Positions 22,823-31,811 of a stretch of DNA of 64,000 nucleotides are shown piece by piece. Below the pieces are notes generated by a model. It was not told where the DNA came from, did no database searches, and saw nothing but the letters and a program-made list of their open reading frames with translations. The stretch is taken from positions 62,001 to 126,000 of the forward strand of contig JADZEW010000008.1 of NCBI GenBank assembly GCA_020850325.1. The letters are read 5' to 3'. Every line of letters starts with the position of its first letter. The stretch's first letter is position 1. A program made the translations under genes and the position numbers. Source of the DNA: Methanoregulaceae archaeon. Its GTDB lineage: Bacteria > Armatimonadota > Fimbriimonadia > Fimbriimonadales > Fimbriimonadaceae.

Positions 22823-23374
22823 ATGGATAGTCGCGTCGCGAAACGATATGCGCGAGCGCTCTTCAATGCGGCCGAGCATGCGGGCGTCATCGAAGCCGTC
22901 GAGAGCGATCTCGGCGCGATCTCGAGTCTCGCTGCCGACAACCCGCAGTTCCGAGGGTTCCTTCAGAGTCCTCGGATCAGCCGCGACGACAAGGTGAGGA
23001 TCGCCGAGCTTCTCTTCTCTGACCGCGTTACCGCACTCTCAATGTCGATGCTCAGGCTCATGCTGAACAAGCGACGCGAAAGCGAGTTCGACGCAATCCG
23101 CGAAGAGTACGTGCGCATGCGTCGCGAGCGAGGTTCCGTGCTCTACGCGGTGATCACTTCCGCGGTGGAACTCACCGAAGCAGAGAAGACCGCCCTCATC
23201 GGGAAACTCGCCTCGCAAAGCGGGAAGACCGTGGAACCCGATTTCCGCATCGAACCCGCCCTTATGGGCGGTGTTAAGGTCGCCGTCGGCGACTACGTCT
23301 TGGACGGCACGGTGCGGGGTTCGCTGAACCTCCTCCGCGACCGCCTCAAATACGACTTACTCAAGCAACACTAA
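22823..23374 (+). CDS. atpH: F0F1 ATP synthase subunit delta
   Basis: 183 residues with the N-terminal RVAKRYARALFNAAEHAG helix of delta/OSCP. A FLQSPRISRDDKV segment and a C-terminal PALMGGVKVAVGDYVLDGTV end are the family signature. It joins the b-stalk to the top of alpha3-beta3. It follows atpF by 2 bases and precedes atpA by 6. Confidence 0.95.
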   Translation: MDSRVAKRYARALFNAAEHAGVIEAVESDLGAISSLAADNPQFRGFLQSPRISRDDKVRIAELLFSDRVTALSMSMLRLMLNKRRESEFDAIREEYVRMRRERGSVLYAVITSAVELTEAEKTALIGKLASQSGKTVEPDFRIEPALMGGVKVAVGDYVLDGTVRGSLNLLRDRLKYDLLKQH

Positions 23375-23380
23375 ACGACC

Positions 23381-24910
23381 ATGGCTATTCGACCGGATGA
23401 AATCACTAGCATTCTCCAGCAAGAACTGGAGAAGTTTGAGCGCGGCGTAGAGACGCAGCACGTTGGCACCGTCTTGCAGGTTGGCGACGGCATCGCTCGC
23501 GTGCACGGCCTGCCCGACTGCCAAATGGGTGAACTCCTCGAGTTCCCCGGCGGCGTTATGGGCCTGGCCCTGAACCTCGAAGAGGATTCGATCGGCGCGG
23601 TCTTGATCGGTGAATCGAACGCGATCAAGGAAGGCGACCCGGTTAAGGAAACCGGCCGCATCATCCAGATCCCCGTCGGCAACGGCATGCTCGGACGCGT
23701 TGTCAACGCGCTCGGACAGCCGATTGACGGTGGCGGTCCGATCGCCAGCGAAGAGTTCCGACTGCTCGAGATCAACGCTCCCGGCGTTGTCGACCGCCAG
23801 CCCGTTAAGGAGCCTCTCCAAACCGGCATCAAGGCCATCGACGCGATGATCCCGGTTGGCCGCGGTCAGCGCGAGCTCGTCATCGGCGACCGCGGTACGG
23901 GCAAGACCCAAATCTGCGTCGACACGATCATCAACCAGAAGTACACCCATGCCCCGGGCTCCGGAGAGAACCCGGTTTACTGCATCTACGTGGCCATTGG
24001 ACAGAAGATGTCGAACGTGGCACGCGTCGTCCAGATGCTGAAGGAGTTCGGCGCGATGGAGTACACGACCGTCGTCGTCGCTAGCGCTTCGGACTCGAAC
24101 GCCATGCAGTATCTCGCGCCCTTCGCTGGTGCGACGATCGGTGAGTTCTTCCGCGACAACGGCCGCCACGCGCTCGTCGTTTACGATGATCTCTCCAAGC
24201 ACGCTGTCGCCTACCGCGCTCTGTCGCTGTTGCTCCGCCGCCCGCCGGGCCGCGAAGCCTATCCGGGTGACGTTTTCTACCTCCACAGCCGCTTGCTCGA
24301 GCGAGCCGCGAAGCTGTCGGACGAAAGAGGCGCAGGCTCGCTGACCGCGTTGCCGATCATCGAAACGCAGTCCGGCGACGTGTCTGCGTACATTCCGACG
24401 AACGTCATCTCGATCACCGACGGCCAGATCTACCTGGAGCCCGACCTGTTCTTCGCCGGCGTCCGTCCCGCCTTGAACGTCGGTATCTCGGTTAGCCGTG
24501 TCGGTGGTAACGCGCAGATCAAGGCCATGAAGCAGGTCGCCGGTAAGGTGAAGCTCGAAATGGCGCAGTTCCGCGACGTGCAGGCGTTCGCCCAGTTTGC
24601 TTCGGACCTCGACCGCGCTACGCAGATGCAGCTCATCCGCGGCCAGCGCCTTACCGAGTTGCTCAAGCAGAACCTCGCCACGCCGTATGACGTGACCGAC
24701 CAGATCGTCGTGATCTATGCCGGTACCTCGGGCGTGCTCGACGAGCTCAGCAATGAACAGGTTGCGCCCTTCGAGAAGGGACTGCTTAAGTACGTCCACG
24801 AGAAGTATCCGGACATCATCGAAGGCATCAAGTCTTCGAAGGCTCTGAGCAAGGAGAACGAGCAGTCGCTCGCTACGGCTTGCAAGGAGTTCGCGGCCTC
24901 GTTCAAGTAA
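23381..24910 (+). CDS. atpA: F0F1 ATP synthase subunit alpha
   Basis: 509 residues, full length. Walker [11 protein letters not shown] (about 170-179), the [11 protein letters not shown] strand, [14 protein letters not shown] and the late [19 protein letters not shown] element are all as expected. It is a non-catalytic nucleotide-binding subunit of F1. A long antisense frame covers it and is rejected as a shadow of biased codon use. Confidence 0.98.
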   Translation: MAIRPDEITSILQQELEKFERGVETQHVGTVLQVGDGIARVHGLPDCQMGELLEFPGGVMGLALNLEEDSIGAVLIGESNAIKEGDPVKETGRIIQIPVGNGMLGRVVNALGQPIDGGGPIASEEFRLLEINAPGVVDRQPVKEPLQTGIKAIDAMIPVGRGQRELVIGDRGTGKTQICVDTIINQKYTHAPGSGENPVYCIYVAIGQKMSNVARVVQMLKEFGAMEYTTVVVASASDSNAMQYLAPFAGATIGEFFRDNGRHALVVYDDLSKHAVAYRALSLLLRRPPGREAYPGDVFYLHSRLLERAAKLSDERGAGSLTALPIIETQSGDVSAYIPTNVISITDGQIYLEPDLFFAGVRPALNVGISVSRVGGNAQIKAMKQVAGKVKLEMAQFRDVQAFAQFASDLDRATQMQLIRGQRLTELLKQNLATPYDVTDQIVVIYAGTSGVLDELSNEQVAPFEKGLLKYVHEKYPDIIEGIKSSKALSKENEQSLATACKEFAASFK

Positions 24911-24916
24911 GCATCC

Positions 24917-25774
24917 ATGGCTAACCTGAAGCAGATTCGTCAGCGGATTAAGTCCGCGAAGAATATCCAGCAGATCACCCGCGCGATGAAGCTGGTGGCG
25001 GCGGCGCGCCTGAGAAAGGCGACCGACCGCGTGATGGAAGCTCGGCCCTACAGCGACAAGCTGCGGGAGATTATGGTTTCCCTGGCCGGTGCCGGCGAAC
25101 TGCCCGAGCATCCTCTGATGGAGAAGCGCGAGGTCAAGAGGGTGGCGCTCGTTATGATCGCCGCCGACCGTGGTCTCGCGGGTTCTTACAATACGAATCT
25201 GCTCCGCAAGGGCGGCGACTTCCTCCGATCCCTTGAGACGGAGAAGGTGATGCTCGCCGTGGGCCGCAAGGCCAACCAGTTCTTCTCCAAGCGGGGCATC
25301 AACGTGGTTTATGCCCACTCGGTTCCGTCGGCGGGCGCGCGATATGAAGATGCGCTCGTGCTCGGCGAGAAGGTGAAGGAGCTGTACACGAGCGGCGAAG
25401 TCGACGCGGTGTACATCTGCTACTCCAAGTTCTATTCGGCGATCCGCCAGGTTCCGCAGGTTGTGCAGCTTTTGCCGATCGAGGCTCCTGACGTTGAGGA
25501 GAGCCACGGCTCGACGGATTACCAGTTCGAGCCGAATGCGGACGAGGTCTTGAACACGTTACTTCCGCGCTACTTCATGGGCCTGGTTTGGCAGGCGTTG
25601 ATGGAAGCGACGGCCTCGGAGCACGGCGCGCGCATGAGTGCGATGACCAGTGCCACTGACAACGCGGGCAAGATGATCCAGAACTTGACCCTGAAAGCCA
25701 ACCGCGAGCGCCAGGCGAACATCACCAAGGAGATCTTGGAAGTCGTCGGCGGCGCAGAAGCTCTGAACGGCTAG
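24917..25774 (+). CDS. atpG: F0F1 ATP synthase subunit gamma
   Basis: 285 residues. The N-terminal LKQIRQRIKSAKNIQQITRA helix and the C-terminal ERQANITKEILEVVGGAEAL helix form the rotor shaft. DRGLAGSYNTNLLR sits in the central domain. It is the last gene of this operon. The usual next genes atpD (beta) and atpC (epsilon) are missing from the window, and a minus-strand gene follows after a terminator-like hairpin. Confidence 0.97.
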   Translation: MANLKQIRQRIKSAKNIQQITRAMKLVAAARLRKATDRVMEARPYSDKLREIMVSLAGAGELPEHPLMEKREVKRVALVMIAADRGLAGSYNTNLLRKGGDFLRSLETEKVMLAVGRKANQFFSKRGINVVYAHSVPSAGARYEDALVLGEKVKELYTSGEVDAVYICYSKFYSAIRQVPQVVQLLPIEAPDVEESHGSTDYQFEPNADEVLNTLLPRYFMGLVWQALMEATASEHGARMSAMTSATDNAGKMIQNLTLKANRERQANITKEILEVVGGAEALNG

Positions 25775-25790
25775 TTGGGCTTGATAGCGT

Positions 25791-25853
25791 GTTGGCCTGT
25801 TAGCTTGTTGGTGTGTTGGACCCCGAAGGGGTCTTAGAGCTTAGCCCTGGGTC
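25791..25853. repeat. Left imperfect inverted repeat flanking 25918-26547
   Basis: A degenerate array of TGTTGG/TGTTAG words is followed by the hairpin GACCCCGAAGGGGTC (25819-25833) and TTAGAGCTTAGCCCTGGGTC. The reverse complement of 26585-26668 has the same parts in the same order. The hairpin also follows atpG by 45 bases and may terminate the atp operon. Confidence 0.7.
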
Positions 25854-25917
25854 AACGCCGGTCGACCCAGCGTATAGTTCGCGGACCAACCCGCACCCCG
25901 GAGGGGGGCCAGAACAC

Positions 25918-26547
25918 TCACCCCCGCAATCCGAGCTCTTCAATCGCCTCCTCTCGGGCGGCGACCAGGGCCTCCAGCTCATGGAGATTCTCCAGGCTCT
26001 CTTCGGACTGGTCGGGACTCAGCAAGAGCTTCTCGGTATGCTGTCGAACTTGGCGGAGCCATTCTAGATCCGCGTCAATTTGCCGCTCGGCCCCTTCTCG
26101 AGTGTACGAGTAGGCCGCCGCTGCTCCGAGTGCCAGATCAAACGCTCGGCGGAATCGTTCGTTTGATCGGGCAATGAGCCTCTTCCGATCCAGGGTATCA
26201 GCGCCGCCCTGACCCAAACTGTTGACGATTTGTTCGAGATCGAGGGCGGCCTCATTGAGCTGCTCTGCGCGAGGTCCGATCGCCTCGCTCAGGTGGCCCC
26301 GCCGCGAGGCAAGAACGAGTCCACTCAACTTGACGCGGCGGTGATTTCGATGGTGGTGGAGCGCCATGGGAACAGACCCGGCGACTGCGAACAGAGCGCC
26401 GAGCCCGACACTCACCCAGGGGTATGGGTCGCCGATCATGAACCAGCAGACACACGCGATCCCAAAACCGGCGAGCATCGAAACGATGACGGGCCACGGC
26501 ACGGACCAGTCGAACTCCCTCCGGATCCAGCGCGCCAGCGGCTCCAT
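25918..26547 (-). CDS. Hypothetical two-helix membrane protein
   Basis: 209 residues. After a basic N-terminus (MEPLARWIRREFDWSVPW), two membrane helices (VIVSMLAGFGIACVCWFMI and WVSVGLGALFAVAGSVPMAL) lead to a cytoplasmic tail. The tail is predicted helical and coiled-coil-like, rich in Glu, Arg and Leu (for example EQLNEAALDLEQIVNSL). No known family is recognised. Starts at 26562 or GTG 26574 are also possible. The gene is enclosed by imperfect inverted repeats at 25791-25853 and 26585-26668, which suggests acquisition or shuffling as a unit. Confidence 0.65.
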   Translation of the reverse strand: MEPLARWIRREFDWSVPWPVIVSMLAGFGIACVCWFMIGDPYPWVSVGLGALFAVAGSVPMALHHHRNHRRVKLSGLVLASRRGHLSEAIGPRAEQLNEAALDLEQIVNSLGQGGADTLDRKRLIARSNERFRRAFDLALGAAAAYSYTREGAERQIDADLEWLRQVRQHTEKLLLSPDQSEESLENLHELEALVAAREEAIEELGLRG

Positions 26548-26584
26548 GCGCGCATTGTACATGTGATCTGGCACCCCGCCGGGC

Positions 26585-26668
26585 GACCCGGGGCTAAGAT
26601 CTTCGACCCTCCGGGGTCAATCGGCCCAACAGACCAACAACCTACAAGCCAACAAACTAACACACCAA
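26585..26668. repeat. Right imperfect inverted repeat flanking 25918-26547
   Basis: Read on the minus strand it has TGTTGG/TGTAGG words, then GACCCCGGAGGGTC, then TTAGCCCCGGGTC. This mirrors the left element at 25791-25853. It also abuts the stop codon of the thioesterase gene and may terminate it. Confidence 0.7.
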
Positions 26669-27196
26669 CTACGGCATTCGCGCCATCAAATCCTCATCCG
26701 AGAGGCTCTGAAGAGACTCCACCTGCGCGGCGAGCTCCTCTCGCTGCTGCGCGCGATAGGTTCGCCGAAGCTGCCCTTCGAGGAACAGGAGCCGATCCTC
26801 GCGAGTCTCGCACACCAGTGCCGGCACCGGCGTCGGCTTGCCTTCCTTGATCGCCACCATCGTGACCCGAGCCGTATTTGTACGCCGCCGCCTCTGCTCG
26901 AAGATATTCTCAGCGAACACCTCGATGGTCACTTCGAGCGACGTTCTACCCGTGTAGGAGATACGTCCCTCACAGATGACCAACTCCCCGACCTCGATCG
27001 GTTCGTGAAAATCGACGCGATCGAACGACGCCGTAACGCAGATGTTGCCGGCGAAACGGGATGCCGTCGCATAAGCCACCAAGTCGAGGAGCGAGAGAAT
27101 CGAACCGCCAAACACCTTCCCGAGGAAGTTTGCGTCGGTCGGCTCCATGACCTTGGACATGATCACGCGGGAACTTGAGACGGTTTTGCTATCCAT
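26669..27196 (-). CDS. Acyl-CoA thioesterase, hotdog fold
   Basis: 175 residues. The hotdog core is visible: VMEPTDANFLGKVFGGSILS with the family Asn and Gly-Gly, then LLDLVAYATASRFAG on the central helix carrying the Asp, and VDFHEPIEVGELVICEG on the strand. This matches YciA/ACOT7-type acyl-CoA hydrolases that free fatty acid and CoA. A charged helical tail (LEGQLRRTYRAQQREELAAQ) extends the C-terminus. Palindrome R2 lies immediately upstream. Confidence 0.88.
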   Translation of the reverse strand: MDSKTVSSSRVIMSKVMEPTDANFLGKVFGGSILSLLDLVAYATASRFAGNICVTASFDRVDFHEPIEVGELVICEGRISYTGRTSLEVTIEVFAENIFEQRRRRTNTARVTMVAIKEGKPTPVPALVCETREDRLLFLEGQLRRTYRAQQREELAAQVESLQSLSDEDLMARMP

Positions 27197-27204
27197 GGGA
27201 ATCC

Positions 27205-27329
27205 GGGATGTGGGATGTCGGATGTGGCTGGCGGGAACTGGGAAGTCGCATGCGATCCAAACTCAGATCAGGAGTCCAGCGACATCCTACATTCGACATC
27301 CCACACTCGCCCTCAACATCCCACATCCC
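27205..27329. repeat. GGATGT palindrome R2
   Basis: The left side carries GGGATGTGGGATGTCGGATGT-type words. The right side carries their complements (CGACATCCCACA and CAACATCCCACATCCC). The arms are degenerate and unequal. It fills the gap between the thioesterase start and the EF-G-like gene end. Words are shared with palindromes R1 and R3. Confidence 0.75.
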
Positions 27330-27341
27330 ACAATCGCACGG

Positions 27342-29414
27342 CTAGTGATCCGATTCGTGGTCCGAGCGGCGCTTCTGATACTCGGCCATCAGCGCCTGCT
27401 GCTCCGGATGCGGCAGCTCGTCATAGTGCGATACGTTCTGCCGGAACCGGCCTCGACCCTTGGTGATTGAGCGCAAGTCCAGCGCGTATCGGGTCATGGT
27501 CGCCATCGGCACCTGGGCTCGAACTCGCGTCTTGCCTGCCGCGATCGGATCCATACCCTGCAGGCGACCACGGCGCCCGTTCAGATCGCCGACCACGTCG
27601 CCGACGGTGTCGTCCGGCACATCGACCTCGAGTTCGAGAATCGGTTCGAGAATGACCGGGTTGGCATTCTCTGCCGCCGCCTTAAACGCAAGCGATCCCG
27701 CGATCTTGAACGCCATTTCACTGGAGTCCACGTCGTGGTACGAGCCGTCATACACCGTCGCCTTCACGTCCACCACTTTGAATCCCGCGAGGAATCCGTG
27801 GTCCATGGTCTCTCGAATTCCCTTCTCGATGGCCGGGATGAAGTTCTTCGGAATCGAGCCTCCGACAACCTTGTTGTCGAACGAGAATCCTTCGCCACGG
27901 CCGACGGGTGAGAGTTCGATCCAGCAGTCGCCGTATTGCCCTTTGCCTCCGGTCTGGCGCTTGTGCCGACCTTGAGCCTTTGAGGCGGCGCGGATGGTTT
28001 CGCGGTACGGAACCCTGGCTTCTTCCGTCGAGACGCTGACCCCAAAGCGGGTCTTCAACTTTTCGATGGTCGCGTCGAGGTGGATGTCGCCCATGCCCTC
28101 CAGGATTTCCTGGTGCAGTTCGGCGTCACGCACGTACCTCAGCGTCGGGTCCTCCTCGAGGAGTTTGGCCAGCGCCGGACCGAGCTTGTCTTCGTCGCTC
28201 TTCGCCACCGGCTTGATCGCCACTCGGTAGATGGGATCCGGGAACTCGACCGGCGGGAGCATGATCTTATCCTTGCCCGTGGTCAGCGTATCGCCGGTGT
28301 GGGTGTCCGAGAGCTTCGCGAGCACGCAGATATCCCCCGCAATGACATTCTGGGCCGGTTCTTGTCCCTTGCCGTGCGCGAAGTACATGTTGTGCAACCG
28401 CTCTTCCTTCTCGCGGTTCATGTTCAGCACGTTCATGTCGTGCTTAAGCGTGCCGCTGAAGACGCGCACGTAGTTGAGCTTGCCCACGTACGGGTCGGCG
28501 GTCGACTTGAAGCAGAACGCGGCCAGCGGGCCATCGGGATCAGGCTTCAGTTCGCGGCCTTCGAAGTCCTTTGGCTTGTCTTTGGGGGAGGGAAGTTCGC
28601 CGATGATCCGGTCGAGCAGCGTGGCGACACCGATACCGCTCATCGCCGAACCGAGAAGGACAGGAACGACCTTGCCGTTCTCCGTGCCAACCAGAAGGCC
28701 GTGCTCGATCTCAAGCGGATTCAGGTCCTCGCCCTCGAGATACTTCAGCGCCAGTTCGTCGTCACCCTCGGCGGCCGCGTCCATCATCTTGTCGCGCCGC
28801 TCGGCGGCTTCTTCGGCGTAGCCGGTCGGCAGTTCTTCCATCTCGACGCCGCGGTCCTTGCCTTTGTAAACCTTCATGTTCAGCAGGTCGAGGACGCCGC
28901 TGAAGGCGGCTTGGTGGCCGATCGGAATCTGCACGCACACGACTTTGCGCCCGTATCGCTCGTGCAGCGTGTTGATGAGGCCGTCGAAGTCGGCGTTGTC
29001 GCGCTCCAGCTTGTTGACAAAAATGCACTTGGCGAGGCCGTACTGCTCGGCGACTTCCCATGCCAGCTCAAAGCCCACGTCCAAATCGGCTTTGGCTTCG
29101 CAGACGATGATCATCGCTTCGACGACACGGGCCACCCCATGAAGGTCCCCAATGAAGTCGGGGTATCCCGGAACGTCGATCAGGTTGATCTTGTGATCGT
29201 GCCACTCCAAGGGAACGATGGAGGCACTGATGCTGATCTTGCGGCGAATTTCGAGCGGATCGTAGTCGCTCTGGGTGTTGCCCGCATCCACGGAGCCCAC
29301 CCGGTCAACGGCCCCGGCGGTGTACAGCAAGTGCTCGACGAGCATCGTCTTGCCGGAACCGCCGTGGCCTACAATGGCCACATTTCTAATCTTGTCAGCG
29401 CTATATTGCTTCAC
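27342..29414 (-). CDS. EF-G-like translational GTPase (FusA2 type)
   Basis: 690 residues with the five-domain EF-G layout. Domain I has GHGGSGKTMLVEHLL (residues 16-30), the form typical of EF-G-like second paralogues rather than canonical EF-G (AHIDAGKTT). DVPGYPDF is the G3 box. The G4 box reads NKLE instead of NKxD. Domain IV has GGKGQYGD and the C-terminus YALDLRSITKGRGRF. It probably acts at the ribosome, but the role of this subfamily is not settled. GTG start with GGAGG close upstream. Confidence 0.88.
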   Translation of the reverse strand: MKQYSADKIRNVAIVGHGGSGKTMLVEHLLYTAGAVDRVGSVDAGNTQSDYDPLEIRRKISISASIVPLEWHDHKINLIDVPGYPDFIGDLHGVARVVEAMIIVCEAKADLDVGFELAWEVAEQYGLAKCIFVNKLERDNADFDGLINTLHERYGRKVVCVQIPIGHQAAFSGVLDLLNMKVYKGKDRGVEMEELPTGYAEEAAERRDKMMDAAAEGDDELALKYLEGEDLNPLEIEHGLLVGTENGKVVPVLLGSAMSGIGVATLLDRIIGELPSPKDKPKDFEGRELKPDPDGPLAAFCFKSTADPYVGKLNYVRVFSGTLKHDMNVLNMNREKEERLHNMYFAHGKGQEPAQNVIAGDICVLAKLSDTHTGDTLTTGKDKIMLPPVEFPDPIYRVAIKPVAKSDEDKLGPALAKLLEEDPTLRYVRDAELHQEILEGMGDIHLDATIEKLKTRFGVSVSTEEARVPYRETIRAASKAQGRHKRQTGGKGQYGDCWIELSPVGRGEGFSFDNKVVGGSIPKNFIPAIEKGIRETMDHGFLAGFKVVDVKATVYDGSYHDVDSSEMAFKIAGSLAFKAAAENANPVILEPILELEVDVPDDTVGDVVGDLNGRRGRLQGMDPIAAGKTRVRAQVPMATMTRYALDLRSITKGRGRFRQNVSHYDELPHPEQQALMAEYQKRRSDHESDH

Positions 29415-29497
29415 TATCGCCTCCGTCCAGCTCTCACGCCAGACTGTATGCTCACGTTACCCAAAGTACGCCGCAGGTTTGGCTCGCACTGGATGAG

Positions 29498-29575
29498 ACC
29501 ACGAGGCGCACGGGGGCGTTGTACCGCGCAGCAGCGGACAAACCACGAGGCGCGCGGGGGCGTTGTACCGCGCAG
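29498..29575. repeat. 34-base tandem direct repeat upstream of carB
   Basis: Copies at 29498-29531 and 29542-29575 are identical at 33 of 34 positions, with a 10-base spacer (44-base period). Each begins ACCACGAGGCGC and ends TTGTACCGCGCAG. They lie in the divergent gap between the EF-G-like gene and carB, 54 bases before the carB start. Confidence 0.95.
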
Positions 29576-29628
29576 AGCGCCTGACTCGAAACCCACACCA
29601 CCGGCCACCATGTCACAATCATGCTTTG

Positions 29629-31323
<1,695 letters not shown>

Positions 31324-31331
31324 GTCCTGAC

Positions 31332-31337
31332 TACAAT
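31332..31337 (+). promoter_or_regulatory. -10-like TACAAT before the DinB-like gene
   Basis: TACAAT lies 6 bases before the ATG at 31344. The identical hexamer with the same 6-base spacing occurs before the genes at 44758 (minus strand) and 54228. Confidence 0.4.
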
Positions 31338-31343
31338 GCGGCC

Positions 31344-31787
31344 ATGGTCGCCTTGTTCGCTGAGGTTTTCGAGGGGCAGCCTAAAGGGATCCCTACCTGG
31401 ATCCTCGAGCGCGAAGATGGGTTGCTTCAGCTTCTCGAGGGTCTATCAGCAGAGGCAGCCTCTCGTCAGGTAGCGCCAGGACTCAATTCTTGCGCCGCGC
31501 ATGCCTACCATGTGAACTACATCCTGAGTTTGACGAACGGCTTCATTCGCGGAGAGAATCCGACCCCAGACTGGGAGTCGTCATGGTCTCGGCAGGCCTT
31601 CGAGGAGTCGGAATGGAAGGATCTTAGGGATTCGATTCGCCGGGAGTATGCGGGTGTTCTCGCCTTTCTTTCCTCAAATCCAGAATGGCCCAGCGAAGAC
31701 TGGCTGAAAGGGGCCATGGCCCTCATCCCACACATGGCCTATCACGCCGGCTCAATCCGGCAACTTGCGCGCATGGTTGACAGTTAG
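31344..31787 (+). CDS. DinB-like superfamily protein
   Basis: 147 residues, all-helical. An early His in CAAHAYHVNYILSLTNGFIRG and a late IPHMAYHAGSIRQLARM match the metal-binding three-His layout of DinB/YfiT-like four-helix proteins. Those include thiol-dependent transferases and many unknowns. WLKGAMALIPHMAYHAGSIR is the strongest family segment. An alternative GTG at 31320 overlaps the carB stop (GTGA) and has AGGGGG 7 bases upstream, adding 8 residues (MSPDYNAA). The two starts cannot be separated by eye. Confidence 0.75.
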   Translation: MVALFAEVFEGQPKGIPTWILEREDGLLQLLEGLSAEAASRQVAPGLNSCAAHAYHVNYILSLTNGFIRGENPTPDWESSWSRQAFEESEWKDLRDSIRREYAGVLAFLSSNPEWPSEDWLKGAMALIPHMAYHAGSIRQLARMVDS

Positions 31788-31806
31788 GCGTGGTTGTTGT
31801 TATGAT
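31777..31806 (+). promoter_or_regulatory. Consensus promoter for the STN-like gene
   Basis: TTGACA (31777-31782) and TATGAT (31801-31806) are 18 bases apart, near-perfect matches to a housekeeping sigma promoter. The ATG at 31812 is only 5 bases after the -10, so the start would be at or next to the ATG. The promoter overlaps the end of the DinB-like gene. Confidence 0.7.
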
Positions 31807-31811
31807 GGGCC

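Noticed and set aside
23357-25507. Long frame of 716 codons antisense to atpA and atpG
   Set aside because: The plus strand encodes well-known ATP synthase subunits; the antisense product has no recognisable domain.
29498-29575. CRISPR-like repeat
   Set aside because: Only two 34-base copies with a 10-base spacer and no cas genes; spacer length is far too short.
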